Assembly: GCF_021246465.1 (NCBI RefSeq)
Contig: NZ_JAHRHK010000016.1
Span: forward strand, 1 to 64,000
Reading direction: 5' to 3'
From: Nocardioides sp. R-C-SC26
GTDB lineage: Bacteria > Actinomycetota > Actinomycetes > Propionibacteriales > Nocardioidaceae
Length of the DNA: 64,000 nt
Shown: piece after piece, positions 43,475 through 53,386 of the stretch
Layout: each line of letters opens with the position of its first letter
Numbering within the stretch: position 1 is the first letter of the stretch
Program-made: the position numbers and the translations under genes
Notes under the pieces: model-generated
Told to the model about the DNA's origin: nothing
The model's input: the letters and a program-made list of their open reading frames with translations, nothing else
Databases searched by the model: none

Positions 43475-44137
43475 GTGAGTGACCCCGTGCGCGTACTGCT
43501 GGTCGACGATCAGGAGCTGATCCGCGCCGGATTCCGACTGATCCTCTCCGTCGAGGACGACATCGAGGTCGTCGGCGAGGCCGCCGACGGTGCCGGCGCG
43601 ATCGAGGCCGCCGCCGCGCTGGCACCCGACGTCGTGCTCATGGACGTGCAGATGCCCGGCATGGACGGCATCGCCGCGACCGAACAGATCGCGGCGGCCT
43701 CGCCCGGGACCTCGATCCTGATCCTGACGACCTTCGACGACGACGGCTACCTCTTCGCGGCACTGCAGGCCGGGGCCAGTGGGTTCCTGCTCAAGAACTG
43801 TCCGCCCGACGACCTCGTCGCCGCGATCCGCCACGTGGCAGCGGGCCACGCGCTCCTCGCTCCCGAGGTGACCCAGCGCGTGATCGCGCGATCGACGTCG
43901 GGTGGCGCGCGGACACTCGACCCGCGCATCTCCGACCTCACCGAACGCGAGCGCGACGTGCTGGTGGCGATGGCCCGCGGCCAGAGCAATGCCGAGATCG
44001 CGGATGTTCTCGTCGTGAGCGCGGCGACCGTGAAGACCCATGTCTCCAACGTGCTCGCCAAGCTCGGGGTGCGCGACCGCGTGCAGGCCGTGATCGCGGC
44101 CTACGAGTCCGGCGTGATGGACGACGTGGCGCGCTGA
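43475..44137 (+). CDS. LuxR-type response regulator
   Basis: 220 aa. Receiver domain with the phospho-Asp in VVLMDVQMPG (about residue 55) and Lys in FLLKNC. The C-terminal LuxR helix-turn-helix is LTERERDVLVAMARGQSNAEIADVLVVSAATVKTHVSNVLAKLGVRDR. Partner of the upstream kinase and probable regulator of the Nat-type ABC transporter that follows. GTG at 43475. Confidence 0.92.
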   Translation: MSDPVRVLLVDDQELIRAGFRLILSVEDDIEVVGEAADGAGAIEAAAALAPDVVLMDVQMPGMDGIAATEQIAAASPGTSILILTTFDDDGYLFAALQAGASGFLLKNCPPDDLVAAIRHVAAGHALLAPEVTQRVIARSTSGGARTLDPRISDLTERERDVLVAMARGQSNAEIADVLVVSAATVKTHVSNVLAKLGVRDRVQAVIAAYESGVMDDVAR

Positions 44138-44225
44138 GGCAGCGGTCCCTCCGTCGTACGGCGGAGGGTGGTTTCACTCTCATGGCCGAGGCGCCCGACC
44201 ACGTGACCGCCCTAGCGTCGTAGCC

Positions 44226-45104
44226 ATGTTGGAAGCACAGTCCTTGACCAGGGTCTTCGGCGACACCCGCGTCGTCGACGACGTGTCGTTCACCGTGCGG
44301 CCGGGCCGGATGACCGGCTTCGTCGGGGCGAACGGCGCCGGCAAGACCACCACCATGCGGATGCTGATGGGAGTCCTCGGCGCGACCTCGGGCGAGGTCC
44401 TCTGGGACGGCGCGCCCGCGACCGCCGAGCTGCGCCGCAACTTCGGGTACATGCCGGAGGAGCGCGGTCTCTACCCGCGCATGCAGGTACGCGAGCAGCT
44501 GGTGTTCTTCGGTCGCCTGCACGGCATGTCGACGTCGCAGGCGCGCAGCCGAGCCGACCACCTGCTCGCGCACTTCGGCTTGGAGGAACGCGCGACGTCG
44601 CTGCTCGACGACCTGTCCCTCGGGAACCAGCAGCGCGTGCAGATCGCGGCCTCGCTGATCCACCAGCCGGGCGCGCTCGTGCTCGACGAGCCGTTCAGCG
44701 GTCTCGACCCGCTCGCCGTCGACTCCATGATCGACCTGCTGCACGTCGAGGCCGCCGACGTGCCGCTGCTCTTCTCCAGCCATCAGCTCGACCTCGTCGA
44801 GCGGCTCTGCGACGACCTGGTCGTGCTCTCCGCCGGGCGGGTCGTAGCGGCAGGATCGGTCGAGGAGCTTCGCGGCCACGGCGAGGAGCGCTACCGCGTC
44901 GTGCTCGACGGCCAGGACGCGGCGTGGCTGCGCGACGTCCGCGGCGTCCGGGTCGACGACGTCGACGGCGCGACGGCTCTCCTCACCCTCGACGGCATCG
45001 GCGCGAGCGAGCTGGCCAGCACCGTCGTGGGTCGCGCGCCGGTGCTCGAGCTCGCCCGCGTGCGCCAACCCCTGTCCGAGATCTTCCGGGAGGTCACCCG
45101 ATGA
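44226..45104 (+). CDS. ABC transporter ATP-binding protein (Nat type)
   Basis: 292 aa. Walker A GANGAGKTTT (about residues 34-43), signature LSLGNQQRVQIAAS, Walker B ALVLDEPFSGLD, H-loop in FSSHQ. The 80-residue C-terminal extension (RYRVVLDGQDAAWLRDVRGVRVDDV) is typical of NatA-like exporters. TAGCGT (44213-44218) may be the -10 of a leaderless transcript. Overlaps the permease gene by 4 bp (ATGA). Confidence 0.9.
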   Translation: MLEAQSLTRVFGDTRVVDDVSFTVRPGRMTGFVGANGAGKTTTMRMLMGVLGATSGEVLWDGAPATAELRRNFGYMPEERGLYPRMQVREQLVFFGRLHGMSTSQARSRADHLLAHFGLEERATSLLDDLSLGNQQRVQIAASLIHQPGALVLDEPFSGLDPLAVDSMIDLLHVEAADVPLLFSSHQLDLVERLCDDLVVLSAGRVVAAGSVEELRGHGEERYRVVLDGQDAAWLRDVRGVRVDDVDGATALLTLDGIGASELASTVVGRAPVLELARVRQPLSEIFREVTR

Positions 45105-46306
45105 GTACCGCCACCACCCCCCGCGGCCTGTGGAAGGTCGTCGCGCAGCGCGAGATCACCACCCAGGTGCGCAGCAAGTCCTTCGTGATCACCTTCGCCC
45201 TGCTGGTCGCCTCGATCGTAGGCATGATCATCGCCTTCACCCTGATGTCGGGGCGGACGTCGACGCACGAGATCGCCGTCATCGACCAGCCGGGCCAGAC
45301 CGTCGTGACCACCGCGAACGACAACGCGAAGGCCGGCGACGCCGATGTCCGCTTCACGATCAGCGAGTTCGAGGACGCCGAAGCCGCCGAGAAGGCCGTC
45401 ACCGACGGCGACGTGGACGCCGCACTCCTGCCGAGCTCGTCGGGCTACGACCTGGTCGGACAGGACGACGTCGACACCAGCATCACCCAGTGGGTCGGCC
45501 AGACGGCGACCCAGCTGGCCCTCGAGCGCAACGCCGGCGAGTCGGGCGTCGACCTCGGTGCACTGACCTCGGGCACCCAGGTCGGCGAACGGCTGCTCGA
45601 CCCCGACGCGGGCGACAACGGTCTACGACAGGTCGCCGCGTTCGTCTTCGTGCTGCTCTTCTACCTGATGGCCCTGGGCTACGGCATGCAGATCGCCGCG
45701 ACGGTGACCCAGGAGAAGGAGAGTCGCGTGGTCGAGATCCTCGCGGCCGCCGTCCCGGTGCGCGCGATGCTGTGGGGCAAGGTGATCGGCAGCAGCGTGC
45801 TGGCGATCGGACAGACCGTCGTGCTCGCCGCGGTCGGGGTGATCGCGCTCCTCGTCACCGACAACGGCCACGCCCTCAGCGTCGTCGGACCTGCCATCGG
45901 CTGGTACGTGCTGTTCTTCGTGCTCGGCTTCATCGCCCTGGCCACGCTGTGGACCGTCGCCGGCTCTCTCGCCGGCCGCCAGCAGGACCTCAACGGCACC
46001 ACGGCTCCGCTCCAGATGATCCTGTTCGCGCCCTACATCCTGGCCGTCACCGCCGGCGCGGGGGTGAAGACGGTCGTCTCGATGCTGCCGATCGTCTCCA
46101 CGATGATGATGCCGTACCGCCTCGCCGAGGGTGACGTGCCGATGTGGCAGCTCGGGGTCGCCGTCGGCACGACCGTGCTCGCCGCCGTCCTGCTGGTGCG
46201 GCTCTCGGCCAGCATCTACGAGCGGACCCTGTTGCAGACCGGACGTCGCATCACGTTCAAGGAGGCGATCGCGTCGTCACGGAAGACGGAGTCGTCAGCG
46301 GCGTGA
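45101..46306 (+). CDS. ABC transporter permease (NatB/ABC-2 type)
   Basis: 401 aa. An N-terminal helix (SFVITFALLVASIVGMIIAFTL) is followed by a large external domain (residues about 60-180) and then about five transmembrane helices. The coupling segment QIAATVTQEKESRVVEILAAAVPVRAMLWGKVIG is the ABC-2 signature. Works with the ATPase just upstream, likely as an exporter of sodium, peptide or antibiotic; the two-component system before it suggests induction by envelope stress. Confidence 0.9.
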   Translation: MSTATTPRGLWKVVAQREITTQVRSKSFVITFALLVASIVGMIIAFTLMSGRTSTHEIAVIDQPGQTVVTTANDNAKAGDADVRFTISEFEDAEAAEKAVTDGDVDAALLPSSSGYDLVGQDDVDTSITQWVGQTATQLALERNAGESGVDLGALTSGTQVGERLLDPDAGDNGLRQVAAFVFVLLFYLMALGYGMQIAATVTQEKESRVVEILAAAVPVRAMLWGKVIGSSVLAIGQTVVLAAVGVIALLVTDNGHALSVVGPAIGWYVLFFVLGFIALATLWTVAGSLAGRQQDLNGTTAPLQMILFAPYILAVTAGAGVKTVVSMLPIVSTMMMPYRLAEGDVPMWQLGVAVGTTVLAAVLLVRLSASIYERTLLQTGRRITFKEAIASSRKTESSAA

Positions 46307-46317
46307 CGCGAACGGCG

Positions 46318-46492
46318 CCGTCACGAGACCCGGTCGACTGATCGGGTCTCGTGACGGTCGCAGAGCGACCTCCTCGACCACCGACACCCGAACGGGGGTC
46401 GAGGGGCCCGAGGAACGAGGGCCGTCTCGAGACCCGGTGAGATGGGCGTCGACCTCGGCCGACGGGGGCTCTCAACCACCGTCAGCGGTGGT
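46318..46492. repeat. Dispersed repeat block
   Basis: Contains GGGTCTCGTGACGGTCGCAG, CGACCTCCTCGACCACC, CGAGGAACGAGGGCCGTCTC and GAGACCCGGTGAGATGGGCG then TCGACCTCGGCCGACGGGGG. The second half is nearly the same as 63.84-63.91 kb. Confidence 0.75.
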
Positions 46493-47114
46493 CGCTCACG
46501 GCGAGCGCGACGCCGAGTCCCACCATCGAGACGCCGCCGATGGCACCGATCGCCTCGCCGCGGCGTGGGGTGGCGGTGAACCAGGTGCGCACCCGGCTCG
46601 CGGCCAGCGCCCAGACGCTGTCGAGGACGAACCCGAGCACGACGGCGATGATGCCGAGCTGGAGCAGCTGCGCCGGGATGTGGCCGGCTCCACGGTCGAC
46701 GAACTGCGGGAGCAACGCTCCGAAGATCATGAACGCCTTCGGGTTCGAGACGCCGACCACGAAGCCCTGCCTGACCGCGGTCGGTGGCGCGAGCCTGGGG
46801 CCGCCGAGCTCGCTGCGCGTGAAGCCGCTGCGGTGGCGGATCGCCTGGAAGCCGAGCCAGACCAGGTAGGCGGCTCCGACGATCTTGATGACGGTGAAGA
46901 CCAGGATCGACTCGGCGACGATGACGCCGAGACCGGCGGCGAGCAACAGCATGATCACCAGCAGGCCCAGGGTGTTGCCGAGCACGCTCGCCAGGGCCAC
47001 CCCCCGGCCGTAGGAGAGCGCGCGCCCGATCACGAAGACGACGCTGGGTCCGGGGATCACGATGAGGATGCCGGCGGCCAGCCCGAACGCGACTGCCTGG
47101 TCGAGAGAGATCAC
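46482..47114 (-). CDS. LysE/RhtB-family amino-acid exporter
   Basis: 210 aa, six hydrophobic helices. The family signature is GILIVIPGPSVVFVIGRALSYGRGVALASVLGNTLG, with AAYLVWLGFQAIRHR and FVVGVSNPKAFMIFGALLPQFV. These export amino acids or derivatives; the substrate is unknown. GTG at 47114 is directly preceded by GGAG, too close to act as SD. Convergent with the ABC permease and divergent from pntA. Confidence 0.88.
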   Translation of the reverse strand: MISLDQAVAFGLAAGILIVIPGPSVVFVIGRALSYGRGVALASVLGNTLGLLVIMLLLAAGLGVIVAESILVFTVIKIVGAAYLVWLGFQAIRHRSGFTRSELGGPRLAPPTAVRQGFVVGVSNPKAFMIFGALLPQFVDRGAGHIPAQLLQLGIIAVVLGFVLDSVWALAASRVRTWFTATPRRGEAIGAIGGVSMVGLGVALAVSDHR

Positions 47115-47272
47115 CTCCGCAGTGTGCCGGTGATCGACGGCGTATCGCCATGTGATTGTGAGACCCGTCACCCGCGGGGGTGGGTACGTTGTCGCGTCGG
47201 CCGACCACCAGGGCGGCCCGACCGATCGCTGACGCAGGTCGGCGGTCACCAGCTACCACCAGGAGGCACAGG

Positions 47273-48808
47273 GTGCGGATCGGAATCCCCCGCGAGTCAC
47301 GCCCCGGCGAGACTCTCGTGGCAGCCACCGCGAAGACGGCGTCCCAGCTCGCCGCGCTCGGCTACGACGTCGTCGTCGAGGCGGGCGCCGGCGACGCCGC
47401 CAGCCAGGACGACGCGGCCTTCAGCGCGGCCGGCATCACCGTGGTCGGAGCCGACGAGGTCTGGGGCAGCGACGTCGTGGTCAAGGTGAACGCCCCGAGC
47501 GCCGCCGAGATCGCGCGCCTGCGTCGTGGTGCCACGGTCGTGTCCCTCATGGCGCCGGGCCGCAGCCCCGAACTGGTCGGGCAGCTCGCGACAGCAGGTG
47601 TGACCGGCCTGGCGATGGACGCCGTCCCGAGGATCTCGCGCGCCCAGTCGATGGACGTGCTCTCCTCGATGGCCAACGTCGCCGGCTACCGCGCGGTGAT
47701 CGAGGCCGCCCACGAGTTCGGACGCCAGTTCACCGGTCAGGTGACGGCCGCCGGCAAGGTGCCGCCGGCGCGCGTGTTCGTCATCGGTGCGGGCGTCGCC
47801 GGCCTGGCCGCGATCGGTGCGGCGCGCTCGATGGGCGCGATCGTGCGGGCCTTCGACGTCCGGCCCGAGGTGGCCGAGCAGGTCGAGTCGATGGGCGCGG
47901 AGTTCGTGCGCGTCGAGATGGAGACCGAGGTCAGCTCGGACGGCTACGCCAAGGAGATGACCGCGGAGCAGGAGGCGGCGACGGCCGCGATGTACGACGA
48001 GGAGGCTCGCGCCGCTGACATCGTCATCACGACCGCCCTCATCCCCGGCCGCCCCGCCCCTCGCCTGATCACCGCCGAGACCGTGGCTGCGATGGCGAAC
48101 GGCAGTGTCGTCGTCGACATGGCGGCGGCCAACGGCGGCAACTGCGCCGCCACGCGCGCCGACGAGAAGGTCGTGACCGACAACGGCGTCGTCGTGCTCG
48201 GCTACACCGACCTCTCGGGCCGGTTGGCCGCCCAGACCTCGCAGCTGTACGGCACCAACATCGTCAACCTCTTCAAGCTGCTGACGCCGGCCAAGGACGG
48301 CGAACTCATCCTCGACATGGATGACGTCATCCAGCGAGGCATCACCATCACCCGCGACGGCGAGACGATGTGGCCACCGCCGGCCGTGCAGGTCTCCGCG
48401 GCTCCGCAGGCGACCACCGCTCCTGCCGAGCCGGCACCGGTCAAGGAGCCCAAGGCTCCGCTGAGCGACGGCGCCCGCCTCGGCGTCGTCGGTGGGATCG
48501 CCGCGCTGCTCTTCGTGCTGATCGGTATCTCGCCGCCGCAGCTGCAGCTCAACCTGACCGTCTTCGCACTCGCGATCGTGATCGGCTACTACGTGATCGG
48601 CCACGTGCACCATGCGCTGCACACTCCGCTCATGTCGGTGACCAACGCGATCAGCGGGATCATCGTCGTCGGTGCGCTGCTGCAGATCGGCAAGGGCGAC
48701 GACCTGATCACCGTCATCTCGTTCGTGGCGATCCTGCTCGCGAGCATCAACGTCTTCGGTGGCTTCGCGGTGACTCGCCGCATGCTCGCCATGTTCTCGA
48801 GGAGCTGA
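47273..48808 (+). CDS. pntA: NAD(P) transhydrogenase subunit alpha
   Basis: 511 aa, the fused E. coli-type alpha subunit. The N-terminal NAD domain has [31 protein letters not shown] and [44 protein letters not shown] Pro/Ala linker (about residues 380-405) precedes four transmembrane helices ([15 protein letters not shown] onward). It couples proton entry to NADPH formation with PntB, 4 nt downstream. GTG with AGGAGG at 6 bp. Confidence 0.95.
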   Translation: MRIGIPRESRPGETLVAATAKTASQLAALGYDVVVEAGAGDAASQDDAAFSAAGITVVGADEVWGSDVVVKVNAPSAAEIARLRRGATVVSLMAPGRSPELVGQLATAGVTGLAMDAVPRISRAQSMDVLSSMANVAGYRAVIEAAHEFGRQFTGQVTAAGKVPPARVFVIGAGVAGLAAIGAARSMGAIVRAFDVRPEVAEQVESMGAEFVRVEMETEVSSDGYAKEMTAEQEAATAAMYDEEARAADIVITTALIPGRPAPRLITAETVAAMANGSVVVDMAAANGGNCAATRADEKVVTDNGVVVLGYTDLSGRLAAQTSQLYGTNIVNLFKLLTPAKDGELILDMDDVIQRGITITRDGETMWPPPAVQVSAAPQATTAPAEPAPVKEPKAPLSDGARLGVVGGIAALLFVLIGISPPQLQLNLTVFALAIVIGYYVIGHVHHALHTPLMSVTNAISGIIVVGALLQIGKGDDLITVISFVAILLASINVFGGFAVTRRMLAMFSRS

Positions 48809-48812
48809 CCCG

Positions 48813-50234
48813 ATGGACGTCACTTCTGCCTCTGTCGCGGCCTATCTCGTCGCCGCGCTCCTCTTCGTCCTGGCGCTCGCCGGGCTCTCGCGCCACGAGT
48901 CGGCCAAGCTCGGCAACTACTTCGGCATCCTCGGTATGGCCACCGCCCTCGTCGTCGCCACCGTGGTCGCGTTCGACACCGACGTCGACGGGCTCGGCGC
49001 CGTGCTGCTCGTGGTCGCGGTCGTGGTCGGCGCCGGTATCGGCCTGCAGTTGGCCCGCACGGTCGAGATGACCGGGATGCCCGAGCTCATCGCGCTGCTG
49101 CACAGCTTCGTGGGTCTGGCCGCCGTGCTCGTCGGCTGGAACGGCTACCTCCACATCGAGGCCCACCCCGACTCCGTCGACACCCAGGTACTCGAAGGCG
49201 CCGGGTTGCTCGGGATCCACAGCGCAGAGGTGTTCATCGGCATCTTCATCGGTGGTGTCACCTTCACCGGATCGATCGTGGCGAACCTGAAGCTCTCGGC
49301 GAAGATGAAGTCCGCGCCGCTGATGCTGCCGGGCAAGAACCTGATCAACCTCGGCACGCTCGCGCTCTTCGCCGCACTGACCGTCTGGTTCGTGATCGAC
49401 CCGCAGCTGTGGCTGCTGATCGTGGTCACCGCGCTCGCGCTGGTGCTCGGCTGGCACCTGGTCGCCTCCATCGGCGGCGGCGACATGCCCGTCGTCGTCT
49501 CGATGCTCAACAGCTACTCCGGCTGGGCAGCGGCCGCTTCCGGCTTCCTGCTCGACAACAACCTGCTGATCATCGTCGGCGCACTGGTCGGCTCCTCGGG
49601 CGCCTATCTCTCGTTCATCATGTGCCAGGCGATGAACCGCTCCTTCATCTCGGTGATCGCGGGCGGCTTCGGCATCGAGGCACCCGCCGGCGAGGCCGCT
49701 GACTACGGCGAGCACCGCGAGATCACCGCCGAGGAGACCGCCGAGCTGCTCGCGTCGGCGTCCTCGGTGATCATCACGCCGGGCTACGGCATGGCGGTGG
49801 CGCAGGCCCAGTACCCGGTGGCCGACCTGACGGCGCGGCTCCGGGCGCGCGGCGTCAACGTCCGCTTCGGCATCCACCCTGTCGCCGGACGCCTGCCCGG
49901 CCACATGAACGTGCTGCTCGCCGAGGCGAAGGTGCCCTACGACATCGTGCTCGAGATGGACGAGATCAACGACGACTTCGGTGACACCGACGTCGTGCTG
50001 GTGATCGGCGCCAACGACACGGTGAACCCGGCTGCACTCGACGAGCCGAACTCGCCGATCGCCGGCATGCCGGTGCTCGAGGTGTGGCACGCGCGCGACG
50101 TCGTGGTGTTCAAGCGGTCGATGGCAGCCGGCTACGCCGGAGTGCAGAACCCACTGTTCTTCAGGGACAACTCCTCGATGCTCTTCGGTGACGCCAAGGA
50201 CCGCGTCGACGACATCGTGCGAGCGCTCGGCTAG
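48813..50234 (+). CDS. pntB: NAD(P) transhydrogenase subunit beta
   Basis: 473 aa. About nine N-terminal helices ([24 protein letters not shown] onward) are followed by the NADP-binding domain ([77 protein letters not shown]). The C-terminal [19 protein letters not shown] is the cofactor lid. Co-transcribed with pntA. Confidence 0.96.
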   Translation: MDVTSASVAAYLVAALLFVLALAGLSRHESAKLGNYFGILGMATALVVATVVAFDTDVDGLGAVLLVVAVVVGAGIGLQLARTVEMTGMPELIALLHSFVGLAAVLVGWNGYLHIEAHPDSVDTQVLEGAGLLGIHSAEVFIGIFIGGVTFTGSIVANLKLSAKMKSAPLMLPGKNLINLGTLALFAALTVWFVIDPQLWLLIVVTALALVLGWHLVASIGGGDMPVVVSMLNSYSGWAAAASGFLLDNNLLIIVGALVGSSGAYLSFIMCQAMNRSFISVIAGGFGIEAPAGEAADYGEHREITAEETAELLASASSVIITPGYGMAVAQAQYPVADLTARLRARGVNVRFGIHPVAGRLPGHMNVLLAEAKVPYDIVLEMDEINDDFGDTDVVLVIGANDTVNPAALDEPNSPIAGMPVLEVWHARDVVVFKRSMAAGYAGVQNPLFFRDNSSMLFGDAKDRVDDIVRALG

Positions 50235-50410
50235 CGACGAAGTCGCGAGCCCAGCAGAGCGAGCAGATCGAGGAGCCGTCGACACACCGGCGCGCCAGCA
50301 ACGGGGTGCCGGCGGCGTCTCGAGGTCCAGAGCGCTCGGCTGACGAGGAGGTCGCGCGGGGCGGTGAGCCACTGAGGTTTCGACAGCGCGAGATCCCATC
50401 CAGCTCACCG
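50234..50410. repeat. Degenerate repeat material after pntB
   Basis: Non-coding gap with fragments of the dispersed family: CGACGAAGTCGCGAGC, GGCGTCTCGAGGTCC, GACGAGGAGGTCGCGCG and AGGTTTCGACAGCGCGAG. Weaker than other copies. No other feature seen. Confidence 0.45.
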
Positions 50411-50435
50411 CCCGACCGGCGAAACGGTGGCTGTC

Positions 50436-51023
50436 TCACCGCTCCCCGCACGGTCGCGGAGCGCCGAGCGGGAAAGTCTCGAGGACGGCGTAGCGGGGGC
50501 GCCGCTGCGGCCCCTCACCGAGGTGCGACTGCACGAGCGCGATCTCCGCGACCTCCCAGACCGGGCTCTCGTAGGTATCGAGAACCCGGACCCAGCTCGT
50601 CATCTCCACCGGCTTGTTGGTGCGCGCGAGGGTGAGATGCGGCCGGAACCGCGCGCCGTCGACGGCGATCCCGGCATGCGCCACCGCGGTGCGGGCGCCG
50701 GCCGCGAGACGGTCGAGCTCCTCGCGAGCGGCGTCACCCTGCCTGATGCCGGCGAAGAGCAGCTTCGCGGCCGCGACGTCGGGGAAGCAGCCGCCGCCGG
50801 CGACCTGCATCTCGAAGCGCGCACGACGGTCGGCGGCACGGCCCAGCCCCTCGACGAGCCGGTCGTAGGTCCAGTCGGGGGCATCGTCGGCGAAGGCGAG
50901 CGTGAGGTGGAACTGCTCGGCGAGGCTCCATCGGAACGGTCCGTGCTCTCGGCGAGGCTCCAGGAAAGCGTCGAGGTGCTCGATCACGGCGGCCGGAGGA
51001 GCGATGCCGACGAAGATGCGCAT
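50436..51023 (-). CDS. thpR: RNA 2',3'-cyclic phosphodiesterase
   Basis: 195 aa, 2H phosphoesterase. The two HxTx motifs are FHLTLAF (about residue 40) and PHLTLAR (about 127). N-terminus RIFVGIAPPAAVIEHL is typical. It opens 2',3'-cyclic RNA termini. ATG at 51023 is preferred; an in-frame GTG two codons upstream is possible. The reading end lies in a repeat-rich gap. Confidence 0.9.
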   Translation of the reverse strand: MRIFVGIAPPAAVIEHLDAFLEPRREHGPFRWSLAEQFHLTLAFADDAPDWTYDRLVEGLGRAADRRARFEMQVAGGGCFPDVAAAKLLFAGIRQGDAAREELDRLAAGARTAVAHAGIAVDGARFRPHLTLARTNKPVEMTSWVRVLDTYESPVWEVAEIALVQSHLGEGPQRRPRYAVLETFPLGAPRPCGER

Positions 51024-51050
51024 ACCCACGCCGTCAGGGTGGCAGACGAG

Positions 51051-51076
51051 GCGGGATCGGCGCGCGTCGATCCCGC
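51051..51076 (-). terminator. Hairpin after VIT1-like gene
   Basis: GCGGGATCG (51051-51059) pairs with CGATCCCGC (51068-51076), between the VIT1-like gene and thpR. Confidence 0.6.
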
Positions 51077-51094
51077 GGCGCCTCGAGCGCGACG

Positions 51095-51892
51095 TCAGCC
51101 GATCTGCGTACCGAGCGCGGCACCGATCGCATAGGTGACGAGCATGGCGAAGAGCCCGCCGCCGACGTTGCGCGCCACCGCTCGACTGGCGCTGCCATAG
51201 CCGAGCCGTGCACTGAGGAAGCCGGTGATCGCCAGCGCGGCGGCCACCGCGCCCACGGTGACCGCGACCCGCACCTGCGCCGGCGCGAACACGATGGTGA
51301 GCAAGGGGAGCAGGGCGCCGAGGGTGAAGCTCAGCATCGAGGCGAGGGCCGCGTTCCAGGCACTGGTGAGGTCGTCGGGATCGATCCCGAGCTCGACCTC
51401 GGCGTGCGCACCCAGCGCGTCGTGCTCGGTGAGCTGGCGCGCGACCTCGACGGCGAGATCCTCCTGCAGGCCTCGCTCGACGTAGAGCGCGGCCAGCTCG
51501 GCGAGCTCGTCGTCCGGGTCGTCGCGCAGCTCGCGGCGCTCACGCTCCAGGAGCGACTCCTCGGAGTCGCGCTGGGTGGAGACCGAGACGTACTCGCCTG
51601 CCGCCATGCTCAGCGCGCCAGCAGTGAGCGCGGCGACACCGGCGATCAGGATCGCGCTGCGCTCCGACGTCGCCCCGGCGACGCCGACGACCAGCCCCGC
51701 GACCGAGACGATGCCGTCGTTGGCGCCGAGCACGGCGGCGCGCAGCCAGTTCATCCGGTCGCCGAGACCGTCGAGCGACGAGGTGCCCAGGTGGCGCTCG
51801 ATGTCGGCGTGGGTCACCGTCGATGCGTCGATGGGCGCGGCGGCATCGCTTGGCTCGCCGGGCGCGGCGGCGGGCTCACGCGTGCTGGTCAT
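51095..51892 (-). CDS. VIT1/CCC1-family metal transporter
   Basis: 265 aa. Five transmembrane helices: WLRAAVLGANDGIVSVAGLVVGVAGA (with the family GANDG motif), AILIAGVAALTAGALSMAAGEYVSVSTQRDSE, and three at the C-terminus. The middle is an acidic cytoplasmic metal-binding region (ERERRELRDDPDDELAELAALYVERGL). Fe2+/Mn2+ import into storage or export is usual for the family. ATG at 51892 chosen from the domain start. Confidence 0.9.
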   Translation of the reverse strand: MTSTREPAAAPGEPSDAAAPIDASTVTHADIERHLGTSSLDGLGDRMNWLRAAVLGANDGIVSVAGLVVGVAGATSERSAILIAGVAALTAGALSMAAGEYVSVSTQRDSEESLLERERRELRDDPDDELAELAALYVERGLQEDLAVEVARQLTEHDALGAHAEVELGIDPDDLTSAWNAALASMLSFTLGALLPLLTIVFAPAQVRVAVTVGAVAAALAITGFLSARLGYGSASRAVARNVGGGLFAMLVTYAIGAALGTQIG

Positions 51893-52000
51893 GTCGGCAT
51901 CGTCGGGCGCGCGGCGCCGTCCGGCAAGCAAGGCCAGGCTCGGCTTGCCCGCCACGTCACGCCGTCACCCCAAGCCGTGACCCCCACGATCCAGGCGTAC

Positions 52001-52048
52001 GAAACCGGACCTGGGACGAGGAAGCTTCGTCGGCCCGGGTCCGGTTTC
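52001..52048 (-). terminator. Large hairpin after acyl-CoA dehydrogenase
   Basis: GAAACCGGACCTGGG (52001-52015) pairs with CCCGGGTCCGGTTTC (52034-52048) with one G-U, plus an inner ACGA/TCGT. It lies past the stop of the acyl-CoA dehydrogenase. Confidence 0.75.
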
Positions 52049-52089
52049 TTCGGCCGACCGAGAAAACCGCACCCGGGCCGACCGAAGGC

Positions 52090-53235
52090 TCACAGGCCCA
52101 GGTCGCGGCCGATGAGCTCCTTCATGATCTCGTTCGAGCCGGCCCAGATCTTCGAGACACGAGCGTCACGCCAAGCGCGAGCCACGCGGTACTCGTTCAT
52201 GAAGCCGTAGCCGCCGTGCAGCTGCACGCAGTGGTCGAGGACGTCGTTCTGGATCTGGCTGGTCCACCACTTGGCCTTGGCGGCGTCGACGGGGGTCAGC
52301 TCGCCCTTGTCGTGCGCGGCGATGCACTGGTCGAGGTAGGCCTCGCTGACCTCGATCTGGGTGAACAGCTCGGCCAAGAGGAACTTGGAGTGCTGGAAGG
52401 TACCGATCGGGACGCCGAAGGCCTGACGGTCCTTGGTGTAGGCCAGGGTCTCGATCAGGATCTGCTTGGCGTGCGCGATGTTCGACACCGCGCAGCCGAG
52501 CCGCTCCTGCGGCAGCTTCTGCATCATGTGGATGAAGCCGCCGTCGAGCTCGCCGACGATGTGGTCGTCACCGAGGCGGACGTTCTCGAAGAAGAGCTCG
52601 GCGGTGTCGGACTCGTCCTGGCCGACCTTGTCGAGCTTGCGACCGCGCGAGAAGCCCGGTGCGTCGGCCGGGATCGCGAAGAGCGTGATGCCCCGCGCCT
52701 TCTTCTCCGGGCTCGTGCGCACCGCGGTGATGACCAGGTCGGCGGAGTAGCCGTTGGTGATGAAGGTCTTCGAGCCGTTGATGACCCAGTCGTCGCCGTC
52801 CTTGACCGCGGTGGTCTTCAGGGCGGCGAGATCGGAACCACCCGAGGGCTCGGTCATGCCGATGGCGAGCAGGGTCTCGCCGGCGGCGACGCCCGGGAGC
52901 CACTTCTGCTTCTGCTCCTCGGTGCCGAGCTCCACGAGGTAGGGCGCGGTGATGTCGGCGTGGATCCCCCAGCACGATCCCAGTGCCGCGTTGACCTTGT
53001 TGAACTCCTCGGCGGCCACGGCGTTGAAGCGGTAGTCGCCGGCCGAGACGCCGCCGTACTCCTCGGGGATCTCCAGGCCGAGGAAGCCCTGCTTGCCCGC
53101 CTCGAGCCAGAACTCGCGCGGGATCGCCTTGGCGACGGCGTAGTCCTCGACGTGCGGGATGACCGACCGCTCGAGGAACTCCCGCACCGAACTGCGGAAC
53201 GCCTCGTGGTCCTCGTTGTAGATCTCACGCTTCAT
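52090..53235 (-). CDS. Acyl-CoA dehydrogenase (LCAD/IVD-like)
   Basis: 381 aa. FAD-contacting segments AIGMTEPSGGSDLAALKTTA and GSKTFITNGYSADLVI are clear, as is the C-terminal RDARVSKIWAGSNEIMKELIGRDL. The usual MCAD catalytic Glu before the GT motif is Ala (IWAGS). The Glu in LPQERLGCAVSN on helix G is at the position used by long-chain and isovaleryl-CoA dehydrogenases, so it is probably the catalytic base. First step of beta-oxidation. Divergent from glgX. Confidence 0.9.
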   Translation of the reverse strand: MKREIYNEDHEAFRSSVREFLERSVIPHVEDYAVAKAIPREFWLEAGKQGFLGLEIPEEYGGVSAGDYRFNAVAAEEFNKVNAALGSCWGIHADITAPYLVELGTEEQKQKWLPGVAAGETLLAIGMTEPSGGSDLAALKTTAVKDGDDWVINGSKTFITNGYSADLVITAVRTSPEKKARGITLFAIPADAPGFSRGRKLDKVGQDESDTAELFFENVRLGDDHIVGELDGGFIHMMQKLPQERLGCAVSNIAHAKQILIETLAYTKDRQAFGVPIGTFQHSKFLLAELFTQIEVSEAYLDQCIAAHDKGELTPVDAAKAKWWTSQIQNDVLDHCVQLHGGYGFMNEYRVARAWRDARVSKIWAGSNEIMKELIGRDLGL

Positions 53236-53358
53236 GGCGCGATCCTACCGTCGGCTACTCCGCGGTAACCGTCCGCCGACGCCACCTCCGCGCCGGCCGC
53301 CCGCCGTCGACCGGTGAACGACGACGTCCGGGGTGTGCCACCGCCGCGACCGCTGTGC

Positions 53359-53372
53359 TTGGATCGATCCAA
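53359..53372 (+). promoter_or_regulatory. Perfect palindrome before glgX
   Basis: TTGGATCGATCCAA is a perfect 14-bp palindrome ending 14 bp before the glgX ATG and just before its GGGGAGG ribosome-binding site. Candidate operator of the trehalose operon. Confidence 0.45.
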
Positions 53373-53386
53373 CAGGGGAGGTCCCG

